Of a stretch of 43,524 nt of DNA, positions 36,901 through 43,524 are shown in pieces. The notes under the pieces are model-generated. The model had not been told where the DNA came from. It did no database searches and saw only the letters and a list, made by a program, of their open reading frames with translations. Origin of the DNA: Prevotella sp. (GTDB lineage: Bacteria; Bacteroidota; Bacteroidia; Bacteroidales; Bacteroidaceae); assembly GCA_017934525.1 (NCBI GenBank), contig JAGBJJ010000073.1:1-43524 (forward strand). The letters run 5' to 3'. The translations under genes were made by a program, and so were the position numbers. The first letter of the stretch is position 1, and each line of letters starts with the position of its first letter.

Positions 36901-39139
36901 CATCGCCCTGGGCTGCTTCGGATGGATTTTCAATCTGGAGGAACCCGACGAGGAAAAGAATAAGAAGCAGAACAAAGACAACACGAACGAGTATATCCTG
37001 GCACCATCGGTGAACCACGCCATCACCGGGGCCGTGCTGCGCAGTGCCTACGTCAACACCCACAAGGACGGCGACAGCGACTACCAGATGAGTGTCAACC
37101 TGTCATCAGAGCGAGTCAGAAAAGCCATCCGCATGATTGAGGGTCTGCAAAACGGCCTCTCGGTAGGCTCCATCCTGGGCTGTGACTTCGAGCGGGCCAT
37201 CCACGACTATCCGGGTCTTGAGCTGGATGTCTGCATCTACGAGCTGCGCAAGCGCTACCCGCTGGTGACGAGCACCAAGGAAGACGGCAAGACAGCTCCC
37301 GACAGCACTTCGGTGGTGAACGGCGCCAAGCTCCTGGATGACTACAGGCAGCAGCCGAAGGGGGAAAATTGGATTTCGGGAATGAACCTTTTCAAAAATA
37401 CGAAGGATATCAAGAATAAGGAGAAAGCGCTGCTGAAGCTGATAGACCGGATGGACGACGAATACGACGCCCTGACGGATGTCATCCTCTCAGAGGGTGT
37501 CTACAAGCTGACGCAGGGCAACACCGAGGCCGTCAACGCACTGAACCAGGCCATGCAGGAGATGCGCAATATCCCGCGGCCGGAGGTGACGGAGATTCCC
37601 ATTACCAGTGCCCAGATTGACGGGCGCATGGTGGTGGCTCTCGACGTCAACGCCCAGCCTACCGTCGCCGACGACCTCTTGGCTGCGACGGAGCCTAAGG
37701 TAGACGCCTGGTTCAACCAAATGCTGGGCGATATTGCCAACATCGACGTCGTATTCCGCTGGGAAGACGGCGGGCTGGAACAACTCACGTTGAAGAGTCT
37801 CGGCGTCAGCGCTTCGGCGCTGGTCTATCTGTCGGCCAACAGGCAGGCATTCGTTCACTATCTGGAGACGCTCTACTGGCTGAAGGAAGGCGTGCGCCGA
37901 AGCATCGTCACCGACGGAGCTCCCGTGGGGCTCAGCCTTGACGAGGTGGAACTGGCCGTTGAGAACCTGCGCGAACTGATGACCAACGCTGCCGTCTTGA
38001 AGAACGACGATCTGGTCAAGGAGACCGGCCTGGAGAGCCATGCCTCTTACACTGACTGCCAACAGAACTACTACGTGCTGAAAAACAGCATTGAACTGAC
38101 CGTGAAGGAGATGGTGGAAGCGCTGAATGAGCAGGCAAAGGTGCAAGTTGAGACCAACGACGACTACGACCGTGTGGCCATGGACGATGCGGCAGTGACG
38201 AGAGCTGTCAGGCTGATGGCAAGATGCTTCAAAATCGGCCAGACGGACGCCCTGGACATGGTAAGCGAGGGGCTCTTCACCCGAGGCAACACGCTCTATG
38301 GCGACACCGAAGCCTTCATGGCTACAGTGGAGAGCCAGCACGCCTTCTATAAAGCCATGCAGACCAAGATAGCCAACCTGACCGAGCTGATTGTGGCAGC
38401 AGAGAAAATGGTGGAAGGTGCCGCCGAAAAGACGTACAGGACGTATGCCGACGCCATACGCAAGCTGCTGCTCTCAAACTATATGGTGGTGCCCGTGTTC
38501 AGTCCTGACGACAACGTGCCCGTGGAGCTGCTGAAGGAAGAGAGCGTGCGCCGTAGTAGTATGTTCACCAACATCAATGCCATAGGCGCAGAAGAGGTGC
38601 TGGCCGATATGGCCCGCGTGGAAAAACCGATGATGCACCTGCACCAGCTGCGGCTCTTCGCCAAGTGCAACTTCCTCGAGCAGGCTGACGTCGTGCCCAT
38701 GCAGATTCCTGTCATGATGGATTCCCAGAAGAAAGCCGAGTGGCTGGGGGCTGAGGTGAAGGACGAAAACCATGTGCACGACGCCTTCACGTATCTGGTG
38801 ATGAACCCTCAGAAACTGGTGGAGACGGTAGGCGAAGCCAACTGCCAGATGGCCGGCATCGTGCTGGACCACTGGGTGGAACGCATCCCCTACCGCGAAC
38901 AGACGGCTGCAATGGCCTTCAACTGCGACCAGCCCGACGCCGAGGCTCCGCAGACGCTGCTGCTGGCCGTGTCGACGAAGGACAACGCTTCGCGCTGGTC
39001 GGAGGAGATGTTGCTCAATGCACTCAAGAGTGCTATCCACATGGTGAAATGCAGGGCCGTAGAGCCAGACATGATCAGCAACGACGCCTGGGCATCGGGT
39101 ATCTTCCCGTTGATTGACTACAAAGACATTAACAAATAG
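33908..39139 (+). CDS. Conserved uncharacterised giant protein (1743 aa)
   Basis: The start at 33908 (MRTTYQESLRKETSQKF) follows the previous stop by 22 bp. No signal peptide is present. Signature phrases are LLMFPVRLETKF (about 26-37), VLCVRIYPDVLALTQSVRQL (about 403-422), then FWLKYIFS and AAFILRQTFPSANYH, and FPMIRISNQPYGILPACDF (about 776-794). Between the first two is a helical, basic insert (about 40-390) that I do not remember from relatives. I recall the PVRLETRF, VRVYPD and QPYGVLP phrases from hypothetical proteins encoded beside relatives of the two neighbouring genes in other phyla. The middle and C-terminus mix helices with acidic loops. No enzyme motif was recognised. Cytosolic complex partner is the inference. 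Confidence 0.75.
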   Translation: MRTTYQESLRKETSQKFSRKDVNTSLLMFPVRLETKFKMKSLEKIHEPDRVYYTFCELWAVLRRLQSSSEERVLQQMERLQAELERLDIIYKEDKGMLRMLMKKMRSIMPTVDLCDRWTELQAILDDVTVSCSVKDNESTLLLNEMDHYTRLLVNTCKTPPYSGYKRLQMNGIYSQTVKFRMALKHYRQCYRFILDIEGKVKQLPAFLNKKQYHKFERLIEQWAALADSQTLMENFQTTMKKNTVCKAQADLQYFVQQKLAPCLARIKRDKDHLLSLMAGKLRRRAINPGKPQPYESLKRYTVLATMLMSLEIKRKRGVHLPDLQAEILRKVKTLADCTYFRYECERTWVGGLFDVMNRRMSAGTKVTVLDKQWLHAHDEMLRRSTGRQGCPPLRHYGKKEKVLCVRIYPDVLALTQSVRQLTKAEYETGKDFWLKYIFSDDTSYKNSLWAAVCDLYPPHRAAFILRQTFPSANYHIICRRARQFHDDQLTEADFVKEIDENFLNSFPTTYVDSNETMFTVPATNLLPDRFILQATLKLSDSRRTTMTQYGHRLPTSLQVGIDMNNLENAASEQNEQLYLNGSLRWMTDYDEAEHMGMAITLPLEHFTAVVGSKKKRVFQFDSIFVYGVHEAPADECSNILQQLFDAHLYSEEAIDLIPSQTATNILTDDDEGYAYDSGEEAQRERFKYQAQNCVTPYRMTAKEDLKLLNMLFCMDKSVLGNIKNPSGKRQREVENARMVNSALLSIIDNAAVKIINNTPLLRDYFVNDVLPRGPFPMIRISNQPYGILPACDFKHLNFSHSSPLWMVRKLLLTLTVHWNSITRFVEYSGGQAGSDADTVNNAGLQQYLAAISCTPASTSLWKRKIFGDKTLIDPAFFRGEKREHQLAELLDLAHSLGLEITMDELKSYVPHYNEIPLIPDDEGADTSKTFVKTSDGRFTGIIRQLRAKGITTQQLSDEELNQHIIEFFDLFAYRLDCWLMGLLSNKIRTRMEKGTHRIALGCFGWIFNLEEPDEEKNKKQNKDNTNEYILAPSVNHAITGAVLRSAYVNTHKDGDSDYQMSVNLSSERVRKAIRMIEGLQNGLSVGSILGCDFERAIHDYPGLELDVCIYELRKRYPLVTSTKEDGKTAPDSTSVVNGAKLLDDYRQQPKGENWISGMNLFKNTKDIKNKEKALLKLIDRMDDEYDALTDVILSEGVYKLTQGNTEAVNALNQAMQEMRNIPRPEVTEIPITSAQIDGRMVVALDVNAQPTVADDLLAATEPKVDAWFNQMLGDIANIDVVFRWEDGGLEQLTLKSLGVSASALVYLSANRQAFVHYLETLYWLKEGVRRSIVTDGAPVGLSLDEVELAVENLRELMTNAAVLKNDDLVKETGLESHASYTDCQQNYYVLKNSIELTVKEMVEALNEQAKVQVETNDDYDRVAMDDAAVTRAVRLMARCFKIGQTDALDMVSEGLFTRGNTLYGDTEAFMATVESQHAFYKAMQTKIANLTELIVAAEKMVEGAAEKTYRTYADAIRKLLLSNYMVVPVFSPDDNVPVELLKEESVRRSSMFTNINAIGAEEVLADMARVEKPMMHLHQLRLFAKCNFLEQADVVPMQIPVMMDSQKKAEWLGAEVKDENHVHDAFTYLVMNPQKLVETVGEANCQMAGIVLDHWVERIPYREQTAAMAFNCDQPDAEAPQTLLLAVSTKDNASRWSEEMLLNALKSAIHMVKCRAVEPDMISNDAWASGIFPLIDYKDINK

Positions 39140-39153
39140 ACACCAGTAGCAGC

Positions 39154-41106
39154 ATGAAACAGATTCAGAAAATTGAAAACTATATCGACAACAACGTCAC
39201 GCTGAACCAGCAGACCGTCAGTGAAATAAATCCTGTGATGAGCGAGCGCATTGAGGGTCGTACCCGCGACAACGACATCACCGAGGCACTGAGGTTCAGA
39301 GTCCACGATCCGCTGTGGATGCTGACACGGCAGTGGCAGATGGGCGAGTTCCGGGGCAACAACGTCGGCACGGCGATGGCCGTGAAGTGCAGAGTTGCCC
39401 AAGACACCTGCCAGAAAGATCCCATCGAGCCTGTCACGGAGTGTATCAATCAGCCCATCGACCTGCTGGTGCGGGTAGAGTCGGCCATCTATGCCCTCGA
39501 CCTGATTCGCCAGTACGCCCAGTGCCCGGCAGCCACGTTCAAGTCGTTTGCTGCTTTCCTGCTAAAGAGCTACCCGATAAAGTGGGAGCAGGAAGAGCTT
39601 ATTCTCGACAGCGACCTGACCACCGCCCATGAGCGGGGGCTCAACAAGTGCCGGCAGAAGTTTGTCAATGCCTACAAGGGAAAGGCCTTCGACGGCTACC
39701 AGCTCTATGTGGTTTTAAAAAACTACATGAAAACCAAGAAGCAAAACGACAACCACATCTTCAGCCAGGCCAAGAAACAGAATATTGACCTGAAGCTCTC
39801 TTCGGCCAACATCAACAAAATCATGAATGCCTACGTCGAATGGTTTCAGAAGAAATACATTCCAGGCGCCGCACAGAACACATGCTGGCAGGAGCGCGAC
39901 CTCTGCTACGAGGCGAAGATAAGCGCCGGCAGCGAGCAGTATGTCGGCACTCAGTATCAGGGGGGCAGGGTCTCATGGCACACCTTCGACTATAAAAGCA
40001 GCGGGAAAGCTGCAGCCTACCGGAATGTTTCAAACGTGCTTTCACTGCCGACGCTGGCCTCTTACGCCGGAGCACCCAACAAGCGGCTGTGGGAGTTTGA
40101 AGACCACAAGGTCTTTATGGGCAACAGCGTGGAGCAGCAGTCTGACGCCAACCTGGTGTTTATGAAATTTGCCACGATGTATGGCAATGACTGGATGCTC
40201 ATCCCACTGCAGACGGAGATTGGAAAAACTATCAGCGTCGTGTCTATCGAGGTAAAAGACACTTTCGGCGATACCATCAACATCAACGGAAACAGCCGGG
40301 CCGGTGCCAACGACTCCGTGGGCAAAAATCAGGAGAGATGGCAGATGTACACCAACTCGCTGCAAAACACCGAAGACGGCAGTGCGGCCAACAGCCTCTT
40401 TTTCACGCCTCAGCTGGCGGCCACTCTTGAGGGCGACCCCATCGAGGAGGTGCAGATGCTGCGCGACGAGATGGCCAATATGGTGTGGGGAGTTGAAACC
40501 CTCATCCCCGACGGATGCGGCACATCACTTGACGGCAACCTCTATGCCGCCCAACTGGCCGAATACGTCAGCCAGCTCTACGATGAATACCGCGTCAAGC
40601 CTGCCCCGAAGACGTTCGCCTTCGGACAAGACGGCGAGATGGAGACCAAGACAGACGACAACCAGCTGGCGGCCGCCTATAAGTATCTGCTGCAGAGCAC
40701 CGTGCCGTTCAACTGGATTCCGTTTGTGCCCCAGCATAAGACTGGCTCCAAGGACATCTTCTCAATGGGAGGACGCGAAATGATTTTGCGCCGTGGCAAA
40801 ATGCCATGCTACGTATGGGACGTCGACGCCAAAGGCAACAAGCAACTGCTGAGAACTGGAGTTCGCCCGCTGACCACCATCCTGCGCAACGGTCTGAAGC
40901 GGATAAAAAAAGGCAGCTGGGAAGAAAAACCGCTCCTAATCAACGAGGAGGCCGTGCAGGCCACAGGCATTAAGCTCGTGAAAAACTTTCAACGCACACG
41001 TTGGCTCAACGGCAAAACCTATAATTGGCTCGGCATCTATAAGATACTGGCCAAGACCGAAGGTTCAAGCGGACTGGAATTCGATGTCTTAAAAGAGAAT
41101 AAATAA
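39154..41106 (+). CDS. Conserved uncharacterised protein (650 aa), end of giant-gene operon
   Basis: The gene begins 14 bp after its neighbour and starts MKQIQKIENYIDNNVTLNQQ, without a signal peptide. The clearest signature is near residues 46-75: FRVHDPLWMLTRQWQMGEFR followed by GNNVGTAMAVK. I remember DPLWLLARQWQLGEFQGEDAG as the hallmark of a widespread hypothetical family whose genes adjoin relatives of the two preceding ones. Later stretches include WMLIPLQTEIGKTISVVSIE and FNWIPFVPQHKTGSKDIFSM, mixed alpha/beta with many aromatic residues. The protein is much shorter than its partners. No terminator is obvious directly after the stop; a promoter for the next transcript begins 35 bases later. 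Confidence 0.75.
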   Translation: MKQIQKIENYIDNNVTLNQQTVSEINPVMSERIEGRTRDNDITEALRFRVHDPLWMLTRQWQMGEFRGNNVGTAMAVKCRVAQDTCQKDPIEPVTECINQPIDLLVRVESAIYALDLIRQYAQCPAATFKSFAAFLLKSYPIKWEQEELILDSDLTTAHERGLNKCRQKFVNAYKGKAFDGYQLYVVLKNYMKTKKQNDNHIFSQAKKQNIDLKLSSANINKIMNAYVEWFQKKYIPGAAQNTCWQERDLCYEAKISAGSEQYVGTQYQGGRVSWHTFDYKSSGKAAAYRNVSNVLSLPTLASYAGAPNKRLWEFEDHKVFMGNSVEQQSDANLVFMKFATMYGNDWMLIPLQTEIGKTISVVSIEVKDTFGDTININGNSRAGANDSVGKNQERWQMYTNSLQNTEDGSAANSLFFTPQLAATLEGDPIEEVQMLRDEMANMVWGVETLIPDGCGTSLDGNLYAAQLAEYVSQLYDEYRVKPAPKTFAFGQDGEMETKTDDNQLAAAYKYLLQSTVPFNWIPFVPQHKTGSKDIFSMGGREMILRRGKMPCYVWDVDAKGNKQLLRTGVRPLTTILRNGLKRIKKGSWEEKPLLINEEAVQATGIKLVKNFQRTRWLNGKTYNWLGIYKILAKTEGSSGLEFDVLKENK

Positions 41107-41141
41107 TTCTCGAAGAAAATCAGAAAAAAAGTCCGGAAAAA

Positions 41142-41173
41142 TTTGTTAGTGTCAAAAAAAATACTTATCTTTG
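41142..41173 (+). promoter_or_regulatory. Strong Bacteroidetes promoter of non-coding RNA/leader
   Basis: TTTG (41142-41145), 20 bases, then TATCTTTG (41166-41173) match the Bacteroidetes housekeeping promoter (TTTG, 19-21 bases, TANNTTTG) exactly. It is the best promoter match in the window. Transcription should start near 41180. Confidence 0.85.
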
Positions 41174-41179
41174 CACCAT

Positions 41180-41592
41180 ATCACATTGTACCCTATTAAA
41201 CTGGGCGGCGCGCATCTGCGCGCCATTATGTCAAGTGTTGCCAAAATGGCTATGGGGAACAATTGAAACGGAGGGCAAAGTGTGCCAGAAAAATGAGAAA
41301 AAGCGGTAAATTCCGTGCTTCCTGTTGTTTGAGCAGGACGGAGTAGAGTAGAAAAACGATGAGAGTGCCCCAGCTGAACCGCCGCTGAGTCTTTCGGTTA
41401 AGACAAGAATGCGAAACGAATTTGTATCAAGTAAGATTGGATGGCTCCAGTGGCGCTAAGCGACATTCAAAATCGGCGAGAAATACGATGAAGTGTTCAC
41501 TCAACGGACCAAGCCGGTGCGTATTACCCTCCGGATTTTAACAAAAAGCAGAGTCTGTTCCCCAACCCGGAGCAGGCTTTGCCGCATTTTTT
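41180..41592 (+). ncRNA. Candidate structured RNA or attenuator leader (about 410 nt)
   Basis: The region has a strong promoter at its 5' end and an intrinsic terminator at its 3' end. No frame reads far in either orientation. Clear hairpins are: an 8-bp stem at 41207-41224 (GGCGCGCA/TGCGCGCC), a bulged stem at 41313-41341, and a 5-bp stem at 41389-41404. TGGGGAACA at 41253-41261 is perfectly complementary to TGTTCCCCA at 41556-41564, which could close the molecule or compete with the terminator. I checked for RNase P RNA, tmRNA, SRP RNA and cobalamin-riboswitch signatures and found none. It is either an independent RNA or the leader of the DUF362 gene, whose ATG lies 62 bases after the terminator. 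Confidence 0.55.
41548..41592 (+). terminator. Intrinsic terminator at end of candidate RNA
   Basis: GCAGAGTCTG pairs with CAGGCTTTGC over 10 bp with two G-T wobbles, across a 15-base loop. CGCATTTTTT follows. The loop contains sequences complementary to upstream segments (41253-41261 and 41529-41534), so alternative folds are possible. Confidence 0.7.
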
Positions 41593-41654
41593 ATAGAAAG
41601 AACTTACAAGGGCTATGCCCGTAAAGACAAACTCCAACTTAAACAACTGACAAA

Positions 41655-42653
41655 ATGAAGAAGCTATTGACCATGGCCATCGCCGCAATGACGCTGATGG
41701 CTTGTAGCGGCCAGAAGCAGCCCGCCGCAGAAAACGAGACAAGTGAAGAGAAACTGCCAGTCGTCTACTTCACGAAGGAGATTACGCCCGAGTCGCTTGT
41801 GAAAATCTACAAGGCTCTCGGACTGGAGGCCACAGGACGCGTGGCAGTGAAAATCAGCACAGGCGAGGGCGGCAACACACACTACCTGAAGCCCGAGCTC
41901 ATAGGCCAGCTGGTCAAAGAGGTCGACGGCACCATCGTAGAGTGCTGCACGGCCTACGGCGGCACCCGCCAGGACCCAAAGCTCCACTGGGAGACCATCC
42001 GCGACCACGGCTTCGACAAAATAGCCAAAGTTGACCTGATGGACGAGGAGGGTGAGATGCAGATTCCCGTGGCCGACACGACCCACCTGAAATATGACAT
42101 CGTGGGCAACCACCTCACGAACTACGACTTCATGATCAACCTGGCCCACTTCAAGGGCCACGCCATGGGCGGCTTCGGCGGCGTGCTGAAGAATGCCTCC
42201 ATCGGCGTTGCCTCAACCAACGGCAAGGCCTATATCCACTCGGCCGGCAAGACCACCGATCCCAAGCTGTGCTGGACGGAGGAATACTGTGCCCAGGGCC
42301 CCACGCAGGACCTCTTCCTCGAGTCGATGGCTGCCGCCGCACAGGCCGTACACAATCACTTCGGCGAAGGCCATATCCTCTACATCGACGTGATGAACAA
42401 CATGTCGGTCGACTGCGACTGCGACGGTAACCCCGCCAAGCCCGAGCTGCTCGACATGGGCATCATGGCCTCACTCGACCCCGTAGCCGTCGACCAGGCC
42501 TGTCTCGACAAGGTCTTCAGCTATGAGGGCCATGAAGGCGACGACAACCAGCCCCTCATTGAGCGCATCAATCGCCAGCACGGCACCTATATCACCGAAT
42601 ATGCCGAGCGCATCGGCCTCGGCTCGAAGAAGTATAAGCTCGTGGAGCTCTGA
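41655..42653 (+). CDS. DUF362 family lipoprotein
   Basis: The 332-residue protein starts MKKLLTMAIAAMTLMAC with a good lipobox (Leu-Met-Ala-Cys17) and a short polar linker, so it should be lipid-anchored and face the periplasm or outside. From about residue 35 the whole length fits DUF362. Recognisable phrases are VAVKISTGEGGNTHYLKPEL, VECCTAYGGTR, FMINLAHFKGHAMGGFGGVL and KNASIGVAST, and later NMSVDCDCDGNP and MASLDPVAVDQACLDKV. DUF362 proteins are often linked to iron-sulfur chemistry, but no ferredoxin-type Cys cluster is present here beyond scattered Cys residues, and the substrate is unknown. It lies 62 bases after the terminator of the candidate RNA, so expression may depend on read-through, or on a promoter I do not see. 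Confidence 0.9.
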   Translation: MKKLLTMAIAAMTLMACSGQKQPAAENETSEEKLPVVYFTKEITPESLVKIYKALGLEATGRVAVKISTGEGGNTHYLKPELIGQLVKEVDGTIVECCTAYGGTRQDPKLHWETIRDHGFDKIAKVDLMDEEGEMQIPVADTTHLKYDIVGNHLTNYDFMINLAHFKGHAMGGFGGVLKNASIGVASTNGKAYIHSAGKTTDPKLCWTEEYCAQGPTQDLFLESMAAAAQAVHNHFGEGHILYIDVMNNMSVDCDCDGNPAKPELLDMGIMASLDPVAVDQACLDKVFSYEGHEGDDNQPLIERINRQHGTYITEYAERIGLGSKKYKLVEL

Positions 42654-42677
42654 CCCACCCCACCCCGCAACAATCGC

Positions 42678-42827
42678 GACGGCGCGAGTTTGGCTTACCT
42701 CTTGCCAAACCCGCGCCGTCAGCGTATGTTCGCTTCAGTTCACTGCCACACAACCAGATGACATGGCAGCCGGATCACCTTGCGGCGGTCAAACCAAATC
42801 TTTCGGCCCTCGCAAGCCTTGCGAGGG
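42678..42827. repeat. Cluster of three hairpins between converging genes
   Basis: The first hairpin (42678-42720) has a 17-bp arm with one mismatch around a 9-base loop (GACGGCGCGAGTTTGGC with its complement). The second (42743-42779) has a CTGCCA/TGGCAG stem. The third (42807-42827) has a perfect 9-bp stem (CCCTCGCAA/TTGCGAGGG). None is followed by a long T run. They probably end or protect the DUF362 transcript and that of the opposing gene. Confidence 0.7.
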
Positions 42828-42854
42828 AGCATACATGCAGAACTGCAACCGGAG

Positions 42855-43112
42855 TTAGTCGAGCGGAGCATCGTCACTATCCCCCAATCGCAGTCCCAGT
42901 CTGTTCATCAACGACGAGACGCGGGGATTCTGCTCAACCATCTCGCTCAAATACAATTCCCCGTCCTCCTTAGAATGGTCCACCATGCTGATCAGTTCAC
43001 GAGCGTATGTTCGAATTACAGCCTTTTTTGACAGATTCTCTCGAATGATTCGCTTAGATTGATTAGACAAGATTTCTAAGTCTGTTATTTGAATTATCTC
43101 GTGAGAAAGAAC
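42855..43112 (-). pseudogene. In-frame continuation of interrupted gene after a TAG
   Basis: Directly after the TAG of the edge gene the same frame stays open for 85 codons to a TAA at 42855-42857. The sequence is protein-like (VLSHEIIQITDLEILSNQ, later VIRTYARELISMVDHSKED and VSSLMNRLGLRLGD) and mainly helical. Its only plausible starts of its own are a TTG at 43070 or internal ATGs. It is best read as the C-terminal part of a gene broken by a nonsense mutation. A separate small gene or translational read-through remains possible. Confidence 0.5.
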
Positions 43113-43523
43113 CTATCTTAACCCTCGTTCGAAACAAGAAATATATTGCAACGGAATAGTTTTCCGAATAGATGCCACATCCTGAAACTTGCCTTGAACG
43201 AAGTGATGATACAGACATATGTGCTTCACAAAATCATTACAATTTACTCTCTTATAAATTGAGCCATTTCCTGCAGTAAAACGCAAATGTCCTGTAGGGG
43301 GAAGTCTTCTTGTGTGGAAACATATACGTCCTTCATTCCCCCAAGCTCCCTGGTCTTCATTATTTTCCCATGTTAAGGAAGTAGAGCCGTCTGATTTTGC
43401 CAAATAGCCAAGAAGTTCATAATACTCTTCCGGACTTGAAAAACGTACCTGTCCAGTTCTTCCAAAATAAGATTTGTACATACTATGCGGCGTTATATAA
43501 TATTCGTAACTGTTTTCGGATAT
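43113..43523 (-). CDS. Unknown protein, partial at the right edge
   Basis: The frame is open from the right edge, so the true start is outside the window; an internal ATG lies at 43479-43481. Visible residues include SYFGRTGQVRFSSPEEYYEL, TSLTWENNEDQGAWG, NEGRICFHTRRLPP and CNDFVKHICLYHHFVQG. The frame ends at TAG (43113-43115) after FERGLR. I do not recognise the family. The DNA is clearly more AT-rich than the neighbouring genes, which suggests an acquired gene. Confidence 0.6.
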   Translation of the reverse strand: MSENSYEYYITPHSMYKSYFGRTGQVRFSSPEEYYELLGYLAKSDGSTSLTWENNEDQGAWGNEGRICFHTRRLPPTGHLRFTAGNGSIYKRVNCNDFVKHICLYHHFVQGKFQDVASIRKTIPLQYISCFERGLR

Positions 43524-43524
43524 C

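Noticed and set aside
23401-41106. Contractile injection system or phage tail cluster
   Set aside because: No sheath, tube, spike, baseplate or AAA+ ATPase protein was recognised among or near the four genes.
41180-41592. RNase P RNA, tmRNA or SRP RNA
   Set aside because: The conserved RNase P segment, a tmRNA tag frame and the SRP core motif could not be found.

Overview
The window looks like a chromosome segment from a Bacteroidales bacterium, most likely Prevotella or a close relative. The evidence is: Bacteroidetes-type promoters (TANNTTTG at -7, once with TTTG 20 bases upstream), a membrane-anchored hybrid two-component regulator with an AraC output, TANFOR-like and Ig-like secreted giants, a Prevotella-style C-terminal tail on one secreted protein, and GC-rich genes separated by AT-rich spacers. 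No tRNA, rRNA, CRISPR array or intact insertion sequence was seen.

Region 1 (1-18.4 kb, all minus strand) is a probable cell-envelope operon. In transcription order it holds a 59-residue small protein, a 1407-residue Ig-like repeat protein with a possible sorting tail, a 594-residue predicted outer-membrane beta-barrel, a 3003-residue TANFOR-like secreted giant, a fibronectin type III protein, and a lipoprotein with an Ig-like (group 2) domain that runs off the left edge. The junctions and two signal-peptide regions contain unusual short repeats: 7-bp arrays that include three stop codons, a triple 14-bp palindrome at an exact 21-bp period, and a C8/A7 homopolymer tract just before the 3003-residue gene. 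A promoter and a set of AT-rich direct repeats precede the operon.

Region 2 (18.7-22.9 kb, minus strand) encodes a hybrid histidine kinase/response regulator/AraC protein with a TPR sensor and its own promoter and terminator. It is a plausible regulator of Region 1. Class II fructose-bisphosphate aldolase (fba) lies upstream of it, also with its own promoter and a strong terminator.

Region 3 (23.4-41.1 kb, plus strand) is the most striking part: four very large genes, 14-22 bp apart, encoding proteins of 2258, 1230, 1743 and 650 residues without signal peptides. The first has a long helical/coiled-coil half fused to a beta-rich DUF6603-like half. The other three carry sequence signatures that I recall, from memory only, from adjacent uncharacterised genes in distant phyla. 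I infer one conserved multi-protein system whose function I cannot assign.

Region 4 (41.1-43.5 kb) begins with an excellent promoter followed by about 410 bases of structured non-coding sequence ending in an intrinsic terminator. This is either a stand-alone RNA or an attenuator leader for the next gene, a DUF362-family lipoprotein. A cluster of three hairpins follows. At the right edge is an AT-rich minus-strand gene of unknown function, interrupted by an in-frame TAG and running off the window.
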